In this document: one piece after another, positions 45,743-58,351 of the stretch
How positions within the stretch are numbered: position 1 is the stretch's first letter
Layout of the letters: each line of letters starts with the position of its first letter
DNA from: Plasmodiophora brassicae
Taxonomy: Eukaryota > Endomyxa > Phytomyxea > Plasmodiophorida > Plasmodiophoridae
Assembly (NCBI GenBank): GCA_039704465.1
Contig: JASFAU010000008.1
Span: 248,001 to 312,000 of the forward strand
Length of the DNA: 64,000 bases
Reading direction: 5' to 3'
Made by a program: the position numbers and the translations under genes
Notes under the pieces: model-generated
Databases searched by the model: none
Told to the model about the DNA's origin: nothing
The model's input: the letters and a program-made list of their open reading frames with translations, nothing else

Positions 45743-46714
45743 CTATGGTTCGGCAACCCAGGGATGCGATCGAACGTCCTTAAGGGATAATCGCTGAGCG
45801 GGATCGAATACAAGCATCTTGCCGAGGAGATCCTTCGCGTGATCTGAGAGTTTGCAGTTCATATTGGAGACCGGGCCCTTGTTCTTCACCAAATCCAAAG
45901 AGTCGGGGAACTTCAGCATCCAGCCGTTCTTCCTGAATTGCTTCTCGTCCGCTTCGGGCATCTGACCAGCTAACATTTGGTACAGGATAGTGCCCAGCGA
46001 CCAGACATCGAACTTCTCGCCGGATGTCAGCACCTTCTTCTTTGACAGCGCCTCCGGTGGTCGGTAATCGGCAGTGCCCTTGTTGGTGGGATCAATGAGA
46101 CTTCCGTCGTGTTCGACCGCCAATCCAAAGTCAATAATTTTCACTTTCCCATCTCGTCCGAGCATGATGTTGTCCGGCTTTAAGTCCAAATGAGCCACTC
46201 CGTTCTTGTGGAGGAATTCCACGGCAGACAGGATCTGGATGAAATATTCGCGTGCCTGGCTGTCACCCCAACCGCAGATGTTCTTGCGACCGCGAGGCAG
46301 CTTGTCATCCAGGGCACCGTTCGGGGCATACTCCATCGCAATTAGCATCCCGAACTTCTCGTTCACGTCAATCGCACTGTCCAGGAACCCGATAATATTC
46401 TCGTGGCTGGGCACATTCTTCATGATGACGACCTCATTCGCCGCATCGTCGGTGATCTCCGTCACCTTGACGATGGCAGGCTTGCCTGTCACCATGTCGA
46501 TCGTCTTGAAGACTTTCCCGAACGCCCCGTTCCCGATCTCTTTCAGCCCATCCGACATGAAACGCTGCCTAAATGCGTCGACCTGGGCGACGATAGTGCT
46601 TTTCGAAAATCCAGAGTCGTGCCGCTCCGATAACCTCGCGTCCTGGCCTTCGACCATCAGTATGGCCATAACAGCAATAATAACGACCTCCAGCAGGCAT
46701 GCCATCTTATTCAT
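45743..46714 (-). CDS. Secreted protein kinase, copy 2
   Basis: Single exon, 323 aa, near-identical to copy 1 across the kinase domain in the same orientation, so a tandem duplication. Its signal peptide (MNKMACLLEVVIIAVMAILMVEG) and the ~25 residues after it differ more than the catalytic core. Motifs are GNGAFGKVF, HLDLKPDN and IIDFGLA. Both copies lack introns, unlike most neighbours. A secreted, possibly host-directed kinase is an inference from the signal peptide. Confidence 0.93.
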   Translation of the reverse strand: MNKMACLLEVVIIAVMAILMVEGQDARLSERHDSGFSKSTIVAQVDAFRQRFMSDGLKEIGNGAFGKVFKTIDMVTGKPAIVKVTEITDDAANEVVIMKNVPSHENIIGFLDSAIDVNEKFGMLIAMEYAPNGALDDKLPRGRKNICGWGDSQAREYFIQILSAVEFLHKNGVAHLDLKPDNIMLGRDGKVKIIDFGLAVEHDGSLIDPTNKGTADYRPPEALSKKKVLTSGEKFDVWSLGTILYQMLAGQMPEADEKQFRKNGWMLKFPDSLDLVKNKGPVSNMNCKLSDHAKDLLGKMLVFDPAQRLSLKDVRSHPWVAEP

Positions 46715-47330
46715 AATTCCCCTCGATTCGTCTACACAAATTGATACGTACGATAAATAATGATTTGCTTAATGAGGCAGTCGGCCCGCTGATCAACCAT
46801 CGCCAACGTAATCGCCCCGGTTGCTCCGTTGCTATATTTGGCAAGTTGGTGAAGCGCCGCCCGCCGGTGGCAATGCGACCGAAATAGGCACGATGAGACA
46901 CTCGCGACACATCGTCCGGAGTCTCCGTGGTGCTCTTTGCGGCCCGTCTCTTGGAACGGCTTGGGCTCGGAGTTCACGCTCCCGAGAATCGCCAACGGCC
47001 GTTCACATAAATCGAGACCAGGACATTGCCGGCCTGCCTGTAGCTGGTGCAATGCAACCACTGCTCGACGAATTCATCTTGAAACGCGGAAGCCGTTGTA
47101 GACAGCAACGGTAGCGCAGCCTTCGGGGGACTAAGCAGGGGGACTTTTAATTGTAGCGGGGCCCGCTCTCAAGTGGGACGGTCTCACAGACACAGGGCCT
47201 GGGTTTGAATCATCTCCTGCGTCGTCGCGTGGCGGTTCCGGCGGGCTACCATGGATCAGCAACAGCTTATTGAAACGCCTTTCGACTATACCATAACGGG
47301 TTGGCATCGGCATACTGTAAGGCAATAACG
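46715..47330. other. Intergenic, no gene seen
   Basis: 616 bp upstream of kinase copy 2 and of the AIM24-like gene. A GGGTTTGAATC motif at about 47206 was considered for a tRNA and rejected. Confidence 0.5.
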
Positions 47331-48535
47331 ATGCGTTCTGACACCGGATTTATGCTAGGGCGGCCAGCCTTCTCGGTCTTGAACTTGTCCTTGCAGCCGA
47401 ACCAGAAGGTGCGTCCGATATGCAGGGAAATATGTTCAAACCGCAGAGATGCCTAATCCTGAAGAGCAGGTGTTGGCAGATGCAGGCGCCATGTTCTGGA
47501 TGGATTCCACGGTTGATGTGGAAACCAACTGCCCGCAAGGGTGTAAGGGTGGCTGTGCACGCAGCTGTGTAGGCGAAAGCTGCTGTATGAACACGTTCGG
47601 CGGGCCTCGACAGGGAAACATCAGCCTGGGTACGCCACGTGCAGTATATAGAGGGAACCGTCGCTGACGAGATCGATGTTGGTGATCAGGGTTCAAAGCG
47701 CCAGGCGACATGGTAAGGGCCCAGTAGCCAAACGTGACCAACGTACCCCTGATGCCCTGTAGCTGCCGTTTACAGTGACACCCGGGAATGGATGGATTCT
47801 GTCTCAAAAGTCATTCGTCGCAGGGACCGACAAGTACGGCCTATTCATCGTATGCCTTAGTTGCCGCCATCTCCTGATTACGCGCGTTGCTAGCTGTATC
47901 GTGAGCGCCGGCTTCCCAGGGCTCTGCGGTAATCGCATGCACATAGCGATCTCGTTGTCCTGCTCATTGCCGTTCAGCGTGTGGGTTGGCCGGCGAGGGG
48001 ATGTTCCTGGTCAAAGTCACTACGCAGGACATGAAGTCGCCCGCCGTGTTCTTCGCAGGCGGGTATGGCGAAATTATCAGGTGTGAATCCCGGAAGAGAG
48101 AAACCGTGCATGGGCAGGTAGTTCTGAACCTTGTGGCAGACATGACATCCCTGAAGGAAAGGAGCTCATGGTCGAGAACGGGCTCTTCTTTGCAGCACAC
48201 GAAAGCACTCGATTCCGTATTGGCATCCTTGGAGGTATGCACGTGGTAACCTAACACCGCACTCTTTGTGGTTCTGATGGCATTCGTGGAGGTCTCGGAA
48301 CGTTCTGCTTTGGTGGAGAGGTACACCAACTGTTTGCAAACACATCTAGAAACTTTGTTCTAACAGCTGTCGCGCAGGGATTTGTCATGCGATTCCGTAG
48401 GCGGCTGCTCGTTACAAACGCGCACGCGTGTTCATGACGCTATGAACAGGTGGCCCAGCAGCAGTCTTCACCCAGTCTCGCGACCCACGCCTCTTCGGCG
48501 CTCGTCCCGATCAGCTGGACTCAGCACAGGCGTAG
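47331..48535 (+). CDS. AIM24: AIM24-family protein
   Basis: Ten exons: 47331..47408, 47467..47638, 47690..47712, 47763..47833, 47892..47926, 47978..48080, 48140..48234, 48292..48320, 48378..48396, 48450..48535. 236 aa with introns of 50-59 nt. Family landmarks in order: FSVLNLSLQPNQ, VLADAGAMFWMD, a Cys-rich loop (GCKGGCARSCVGESCCMNTF), APGDMLP, SFVAG, AGEGMFLVKV, YGEII, ELMVENGLFFAAH and GPAAVFTQSRDPR. The phases agree at all nine junctions. AIM24 proteins are linked to mitochondrial inner-membrane organisation in yeast. The precise role of this Cys-rich form is unknown. An alternative start is the Met at 47352. Confidence 0.9.
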
Positions 48536-48646
48536 GCTATCGAGCTCAGCGAGCGGCAGACCGCAGCGCCGAAACGACCAGTTAATGAAGTCGCTCCAAT
48601 ACCCGATCCTATACTACGAGACGCGAACCCGAGGCATGAGAGGCCT

Positions 48647-49512
48647 TTAGAACCCAGACTTTAGCTTCGGTTTCTGGATAGCTTTCTTCAGCACAGGTTT
48701 CCTACGACGGCACCCAGTTGAGTCTTGATCGCCTCGTTGCATACCTTACGCGAGTACCTCTTGGAAACAACTTTCGACGGCGACGCAGCATGTGGCTTCA
48801 ACGCAGCCGGTTCTGCCTTCTGCAACGGTACAGGCAGCACCAGTTGACGAGCTGTGTCAAGTTCGTACTGCAGTCGTCTGCACTGCTCTTGCAACGCTGG
48901 AAGCAACCGTCAGCACCATACCGGGCCAAGTCGACCAACTTGGACACTGCACCTTTCTCCCTAGCTGCGAACTCTTTGATGCCATCTGCGACGAAGACCA
49001 GCAGCTGGGCAGAATGGGTGGCGGCCGGCATCGGCTTCCCGAGGTCGATGAACGCCGTCGCGTGAATGCCTTCCGCCAGTTCGTACTTGACGTTCAGACG
49101 CAGGCGATTATCGTCGTCGTAGCTGTGTTGACGGCTGCCTTCAAGTGCAGCGGACCGTTCTTCACACAACGGTAGCGTACCTGACAGACAGCATAGTCGG
49201 TTTCGATAGCGCAGCGGCGAACAGGTCGAACAGCTTGTCCCATTCGATGGTGAGATTCGCATCCTCAACCTGGACACAGGTTCAGCGCCCGAGACAGGCA
49301 CTGACTGATTGCCATACGTGTTTCTTCATGACATCGGACGTGCAGAGGACGCTCCACAGCGCCCCGCCATCGAACACCGACACGACCATGCCATCCTCGT
49401 CGGGCGTGACCCGGACGACGACCTCGCCGCCGCCGATCCGACGCACGACGACGGATCGCGAAGGCACGTTCGAGAACACCGCCGCATAATCCATCGCTGC
49501 GGCGGCGCCCAT
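48647..49512 (-). CDS. PAXX: PAXX-like XRCC4-superfamily DNA repair factor
   Basis: Exons complement(49318..49512, 49181..49269, 48953..49122, 48758..48896, 48647..48701), introns of 48, 58, 56 and 56 nt, 215 aa. The size and order match PAXX. The head domain includes VFDGGALWSVLCTSDVMKKH, comparable to the TD..ELWS motif of PAXX, and a later TAFIDLGKPMP strand. A short coiled coil follows (LQEQCRRLQYELDTARQL), then a disordered linker and a basic C-terminal tip, KKAIQKPKLKSGF. That tip resembles the Ku-binding ends of PAXX and XLF. PAXX stabilises Ku at double-strand breaks in end joining. XLF or another family member is possible. A second in-frame Met is at 49492-49494. Confidence 0.6.
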
Positions 49513-49639
49513 TGACCTTTCTGACCAGACACGGCGTCACCTGGGCACATGCGCTGTCGTCATCAAGAATCGAGGACTGCATCACGGGACAGGAGCGGGT
49601 CTATTGAGGCGGTGCCTTGTTGAGCCCTCGGGTCAGGTA

Positions 49640-50060
49640 TACACAATCAACAGGGGAGCGTGTACAAGGCGCCCCACGACACGACGCCCTACCACCAGAC
49701 GGCACACCACAAGACGCCCAACGACTAACCGTCCAACCACATGACATCCCGCGACTGGCCGACCAACTACTGGGCGCCGAACCACAAGGCGCCCTACGTC
49801 ACGACGCCCCACGTCTCGACATCCAACTACCAGACGTCTGACCACCAGAAGCCCTACAATACGGCGCCCGACCACAAGACGCCCCACGACACGACACCCA
49901 AGCACAAGGCCCCCCACGACACGTCGGCGCCCAATCACCAGGCGACCAACGACACGACGCCCAAGCACAAGACGCCCAACAACTAATCGGTCAACCAGCA
50001 GACGCCCAACGACACGGCGCCCTAGCACAAGATGTCCGACAACCACTAAGCGACGTCACA
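49640..50060 (+). repeat. Orphan minisatellite related to the CAP-protein tail
   Basis: Degenerate ~15-bp units (like ACGACGCCCAACCACAAG) that, read in one frame, give TTRRP-type peptides broken by stops. The same unit forms the tail of the secreted CAP gene at 53.56-54.29 kb. It has no signal peptide or CAP domain, so probably a duplicated fragment. Confidence 0.7.
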
Positions 50061-50255
50061 CGACAAACTGCCCTGTGATCGATGTTCACAGCGATACCCA
50101 TATTGCTGTTGTGGCCCCTGCCGAACATGTGGGCGCTCTGCGCGCAGCGACGTGACGTTGCGTGTGAACCATGCCGTTCGATAAGACGATCCAGCGACAC
50201 ACCACCAGCCAGCCGGTGACAAGTTCCACTTCCGGTGCCTTCATTAGAACGGAGG

Positions 50256-51089
50256 TCATAGGAATTTGTTAGGGCAGGTCTTCAGGTGTCTATCCATGGA
50301 GTCGGGGCGGCGGAACCCGCGGTGATTTGGGCAGTTTGGGCAATACGACAACGTCCGCACGGCGAGTGCCGGGCAATGATGTTTCAGGTGTTTACGCAGG
50401 GCGAGGGGCTGGTTGAACCCGGGGTGATTTGGGCAATTTGGGCAATACGACAACGTCCGCACGGCGAGTGCCGGGCAATGATGTTTCTGGTGATTGCGCA
50501 GGGTGCAGGGCTGGCTGAACCCGGGGTGATTTGGGCAATTTGGGCAATACGACAACGCCCGCACGGCAACTTTCGGGCAATTGTGTTTCTGGTGCCGCCG
50601 TAAGCTTTGCTTCAACAGCCTCGTGCCGCAATGCTCACACTCAACTTCGGTGTCGACGTCTGTCGAGACCGAGCTGGACGTTGTCGCCCCAGCATCAAAG
50701 TTAGACGTCGGCATGAACCGCTGTTGACCGTCCGATACCCACTCCTGCCTAGTACTGTCGATCATGTAGCTGCGGTCGTCCGCTGATGCCCAGGTTGACG
50801 TGCCGCTGTGCTGGTGATCGATGGCATGCGACGCTGGATCAGGTACCCTCGTTCCGTCGACTCTGCTAAGCGGATTATGGTTGGAAGCCATTACCCAGCT
50901 GGGCGTCGGCCCGTCGCCCGCGGTTGGCGGGCTGTGCAGGGGGTCGTTCGACAGCAACGCTAGTAACTCATCAATGTTGAGGACGTTAAGTACACTGCCT
51001 TCGCCGTTAGAGGTCCCAATGGAAAATGCTGTCTGCTCGTCAACGACCCCCTGACTGTGATCTCCTCTGCTCGACCCGGCCGTTGACAT
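50256..51089 (-). CDS. Tandem zinc-finger protein
   Basis: Single exon from the ATG at 51087-51089, 277 aa. The first ~150 residues are polar and low-complexity. Then comes one CEHCGTRLLKQSLRRHQKHNC finger and three near-identical ~34-residue units. Each has the core YCPNCPNHPGF, a basic helix (for example LALRKHLKHHCP) and ligands in a Cys2-His-Cys/His arrangement. Likely nucleic-acid binding, possibly a transcription factor. The near-identity of the last three units, visible in DNA as a ~105-bp repeat, suggests recent expansion. A 5' exon cannot be excluded. Confidence 0.75.
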   Translation of the reverse strand: MSTAGSSRGDHSQGVVDEQTAFSIGTSNGEGSVLNVLNIDELLALLSNDPLHSPPTAGDGPTPSWVMASNHNPLSRVDGTRVPDPASHAIDHQHSGTSTWASADDRSYMIDSTRQEWVSDGQQRFMPTSNFDAGATTSSSVSTDVDTEVECEHCGTRLLKQSLRRHQKHNCPKVAVRALSYCPNCPNHPGFSQPCTLRNHQKHHCPALAVRTLSYCPNCPNHPGFNQPLALRKHLKHHCPALAVRTLSYCPNCPNHRGFRRPDSMDRHLKTCPNKFL

Positions 51090-51758
51090 CGCCACATCGA
51101 CATCGCCAGCGTCGCGCAGGTTGCCGATGCCGCTGAATCCCTGTCAGATGTCATTAGCGACCATGTCCGGAGCGTGGGTGCGGTATGGGCACCTTGTTCG
51201 ACGTCATATCATAGAATCGATAAGCGTCTTCGTACGCATCCATGTTAAAGTACGTCTCGACTGCGTCGCCGTCGACGTCGTCACCGGCGCCGAGAGCGCG
51301 TCGTCCGGCTAGGAACGCGAAGAACAATGCGTACGATTTCCAAAGCGGGGCCATACTGTCGAAGTCGCTCGTGAATGCACCAGCAGCAGCTTTCAATTGC
51401 AGAATGCGCCCGGCGCCCGGCCCGCGCCAGCTCGCCGCAGTTTCCAGGGCCCGGGCCTGGGTGCGCGCAATCCGCGGCAACCCCGCAAACTGCGCCGTCC
51501 GGAACAGATACCGGATACGACAGCCGCGCCCTAAGAATGCCGGGACAGGAGATTCTAGGACACAGGGGTGTCGACCACATCGGCGCTTGGGTGTGGTTCG
51601 GCACCGCGTTTGAGATGGCGAAGCCCCCGCCTACCAGACGTATGGTCGACGTGCTGATTTGCCTCGTTCGTCGAGCTGCAGGTCATCGCCGGTGCTGTCG
51701 GCAGGAAACGCAACGACCTCTGAAGTTGGTTGAGTTGTGCCGCAGTTCTGCGCAGTGA
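51090..51758. other. Region with a possible minus-strand exon, unassigned
   Basis: A minus-strand frame at 51154-51480 (TSDFDSMAPLWKSYALFFAF and DAYEDAYRFYDM) is protein-like. I could not place it in a gene or family. It may be an upstream exon of the zinc-finger gene or a separate small protein. Confidence 0.3.
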
Positions 51759-52511
51759 ACTACAGTGATTACCGTAATTAGTCTGTATGCGCAATTAGTG
51801 TTAGTTCATAATTAGTGTGATACACACTATTCAGGGTCGGGTGCTCTTGGCACACCTCAGTATATATAGTACAACACTGGTAAATACACGCGAAATGTAC
51901 CATGAAAATTCAAATTTCATTATGTAAGTACATTAAGGAACGACCTTCGTCGTCGATCATCCACTTCACGACCCTGATTCTTGACTGCTGGGTACAGACG
52001 TGCTGCAGTTTTCTCTTACGTGCCGAGTCGTTGCGGGCATTTGCATCATCATCTTCAATCCTAACCTCCTCTTCGGCGCCGTCGCCTTGCTGCTGTTCCG
52101 GTTCTCGTGGCACTTGATCATGCGGCTGCCAATGCTGCTGATGCAGCTGCGATCGAGCAAACGCGGCAGCAAGAGGTGACGCAGAGAAGACAGACAACGC
52201 TTGTGACGATGACGCTGGAGCCATCCGCGTATCTCACGTGAACAAACAGAGTGCAATCATTTCCGGGTCCCTGCGGGCTCAGCGGCCAGCACGTGCGGCG
52301 TCCGTGGGGACTGGCTCGCACTGCGGCGCTGCGTATGCCTATACACACTAATTACGTGTGAAAATAAATAGTGTGTATCACAGTATTCATGCCAGCACCT
52401 ATATAGTGTTAATTCGCATTTAGTGTTATACACACTAATCAAGGGTTGAGCCTCTAAAATCGCTAACACCTAATTAGTCTGATACAGACTAATTACGGTA
52501 ATCACTGTAGT
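51759..52511. mobile_element. DNA transposon remnant with 30-bp terminal inverted repeats
   Basis: The ends begin ACTACAGTGATTACC and are perfect inverted repeats over 30 bp (51759-51788 and 52482-52511). The element is 753 bp and is flanked by TGA at 51756-51758 and 52512-52514, a likely 3-bp target duplication. AATTAGTGT-type subterminal repeats recur inside. A minus-strand frame (51910-52224) encodes an N-terminal-like fragment with RKRKLQHVCTQQSRIRVVKW, resembling the helix-turn-helix start of a transposase, and then stops. Non-autonomous element. The superfamily is uncertain. Confidence 0.85.
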
Positions 52512-52514
52512 TGA

Positions 52515-52810
52515 TGTTCGATGATTTCCGTGGCGCCAGAACTGGTCGACAGTCTCTCCGACTATGCTTTAGTCAAGACGACGTGTCGTCGTGCACCGCA
52601 GTGCCCTGGGCGGGCGCGAGGAATCAGGGGATTGGTGTGGGGGTTTCTGCTGATGAGGCGCCGCAAAACGACCTGCTGACGCTCAGGGCGACCTGTTCGT
52701 GCATATACCCGCTTGGTACGGTCGTCGGCTGCACTGGCATACCCGCGAGTGGTTGCCGGGTGCCGATCGGGGCATAGGTAGATTGGCAACGACCTGCAGG
52801 GACGTGCGCT
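52515..52810. other. Upstream region of the CAP gene
   Basis: About 300 bp between the TIR element and the CAP-protein start. No gene seen. Confidence 0.4.
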
Positions 52811-54290
52811 ATGCGGTCGGCATGGGTGCTGCTGGCGGTGGCGACGTTGCTGACAGCCCGGTTGGAGGCGTTCATCGCCGGCGTCACCGTCCAGCAGATC
52901 CTGGACCTGATGAACAGCGCGCGTGCCAACGTGGTGCCGGCGGCGGCGAAGATGGTCAAAATGCAATGGGACGCGTCGCTGGCGTCGGCGGCGGCCAGCT
53001 ACGCCGCCTCATCATACTCGGGCACCTTTAGCGGCACCGGCCCCACCTGCGCCAACTGTATCACCTGGATTGCCGACGCCCAGGTGCCGTCGTACGGGTC
53101 GCAGGGCATCCTCGACATCCTTGCCGGCAACTTCATCCCTGGGGTACGTGATCGACCGGGTCGTGCCACGCCAGTCGTGGTGCCCGTAATGACGATGGGG
53201 AGCGCCCCCTGCGGCGTAGAAATCGAGGTGGCCGTGAACGCAGTCGATCTCGACGTTGACGTGCTCTGACGGTGGCTGCTACGACGACTGGAACAACCTG
53301 GTCAACGATGCGGCGACGGCCATCGGGTGCGGCGAGCAGACGTCGACCGCATGCGGGAAATCGAACAACATCTACGTGTGCGTGTACGTGCCGCCCCCTC
53401 CCCTGCCTCTGATGATTGGCTGTCGGCATGCTGACTGTTCTGCTGGCAGGTTCAACGGGTGGACGTCGGACGCGCATCCGTACACGCCGTCGGTGACGAA
53501 TTCGTCGTGCACAAAGGGCACCTGCCCGTCGGCCTACCCGGTCTGCGTTGACCGCCTGTGCACGGCCCGGACGACCACGAAATGCCCCACGACGAGGCGT
53601 CTCACGATGAGGCGCCCGACTACCAAACGCCGGACGACGAGGCGCACGACTACCAATCGCCCGACGACAAGGCGTCAGACTACCAAACGCACCACAAGAC
53701 GCCCGACTACATGGCGCCCGATGACAAGGCGTCCGACTACCGAACGCACGATTACGCGCCCGGCGACAAGGCGCCCGACTACAAGGCGCCCGGCGACAAG
53801 GCGCCCGACTACAAGGCGCCCGTCGACAAGGCGCCCGACCACAGGCGCCCGACGACAAGGCCCATCACGACGCGACGGTCAAGTAGGAGACGCCCAACAA
53901 CAAGACGGGCCACAACAAGGCGCCCACAATCAAGTTGCCCGACGACGTCACGTCGCCCAACAACAAGGCGCCTCACAACAAGACGTCTCACGACACGCCG
54001 CCCAACAACAAGACGCCCCACGATGCGACGCCCAACATCCAGGCGCCCCACGACGCGACGCCCAACAACAAGGCGCCCTCGAAATGGTGACCCACTACAT
54101 GACTTCCCACGACCCAAAGGCCCACAACAAGACGACCACAACAAGACGACCCACAACAAGACGCCAACGACAGGTCGCCTTCGACGCGACGCCCTTCGAC
54201 GCCACGGCCCACGACAAGATCACGCCCTACGACGCGGTGCCCCACGACCGGACGTCTTTCGACACGGCGCCCTTCAACGCGACGCCCTAA
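52811..54290 (+). CDS. Secreted CAP/SCP-domain protein with Thr-Arg-Pro repeat tail
   Basis: Exons 52811..53143 and 53244..54290, with one ~100-nt intron whose acceptor is the least certain part. A signal peptide (MRSAWVLLAVATLLTARLEA) precedes a CAP domain: QQILDLMNSARANV, W..SLASAAASYAASS, then DDWNNLVNDAATAIGCG and NNIYVCVYV. A Cys-rich stretch and a long tail built on TTRRP units follow. At about 53,857 the TTRRP phase leaves this frame and continues in another, giving a Gln/Arg/Ala-rich tail before the stop. CAP proteins are secreted and occur in defence, virulence and sterol binding. The role here is unknown. Confidence 0.8.
53560..54290 (+). repeat. Minisatellite encoding TTRRP units
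   Basis: Degenerate 15-bp units (CGCCCGACGACAAGG and variants), with the related orphan array at 49.64 kb. The coding phase changes within the array, so the repeat has lost or gained bases not in multiples of three. Confidence 0.85.
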
Positions 54291-54505
54291 CGACGCGACA
54301 CGCTACGACGCGTCGGCACTGAAATGTGGAGCAGGGTCAGGAGCAGCGGTCCGAGAAAAACGCCTCGATCTTTCCGTTGAAAATTCGGGTCGGTACTGGA
54401 GCGCGCGCGCAGAGAATATTTACGCCTTCCGAGTTTGGCGGTTCGGGTTCGCCGTATTTTGCTGGCATTCATTTGGTGAATTATTCTGTCCGGGTCGAGT
54501 CGCCC

Positions 54506-57740
<3,235 letters not shown>

Positions 57741-57804
57741 CTGGTAACGGCCACCTGATTCGTCTTGCTAAACATCTCCGCTGTTGGAATGCGAGACGTC
57801 ATTC

Positions 57805-58351
57805 TCATTCGCGACCAGCGTTAGGGCACACCGCATAGAAGTAGGCAGTCCTGTCAATGGTCGAATACTTCACCACGGCGACTGTTGCCCAGCAACTGAG
57901 CACGTCAGGCGCGCAGGACAAGGTCCGTGCTGAACGGGACCAAGTGCCGACCTGCGAGCTGATCCCCACGTCTCTGCTATCGCCCTGCTCACCTGATCGG
58001 AATACCTCCTGTACTGCGACGCTGAGGCGATGTCGATTGCGCCCCTGGGTGCGTATCGGCGTCCCTATGTGTTTATGCACCTCTGCTGGGGTAACGCTGT
58101 GATTGCAATTTGCGATGTACGTCCTCAACCCATGCCCTCCTAGCATTGTCGAGGTCCTGTTCCGCAGGGGATCGCGTCTTGACGAAAGCACCCGGGGAAG
58201 CGATGGGCGCGCGCGACTTGCTGACGCGGGCACGTCGGCGCGATAGGGCTTGCCACAGACCAAACGGAATAACGAGAACGATCGCAGTTGGAACCCTAGG
58301 CGAGGCAATGCGTGAACGTCTTTCACAGGTCGCACGGTCCGCTCTTACCAA
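57805..58351 (-). CDS. Hypothetical small membrane protein, splice structure tentative
   Basis: On the minus strand an early hydrophobic helix (VPTAIVLVIPFGLWQAL) is followed by basic residues and a hydrophilic stretch (AEQDLDNARRAWVEDVHRKL). A later part ending at 57805 includes AFRAME-like polar sequence with Cys residues. Two small introns near 58055-58105 and 57960-58000 would join the pieces. No family recognised. It ends 65 bp from the PEP synthase stop, tail to tail. Confidence 0.35.

Noticed and set aside
47150..47225. tRNA or tRNA-derived SINE, because of GGGTTTGAATC near 47206
   Set aside because: No T-stem, anticodon stem or acceptor stem could be paired around the motif. The A-box match is weak.
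53133..53858. Cys/Arg-rich repeat protein on the minus strand (CRRAPCSRAP units)
   Set aside because: Antisense of the CAP tail minisatellite. No signal peptide or domain.
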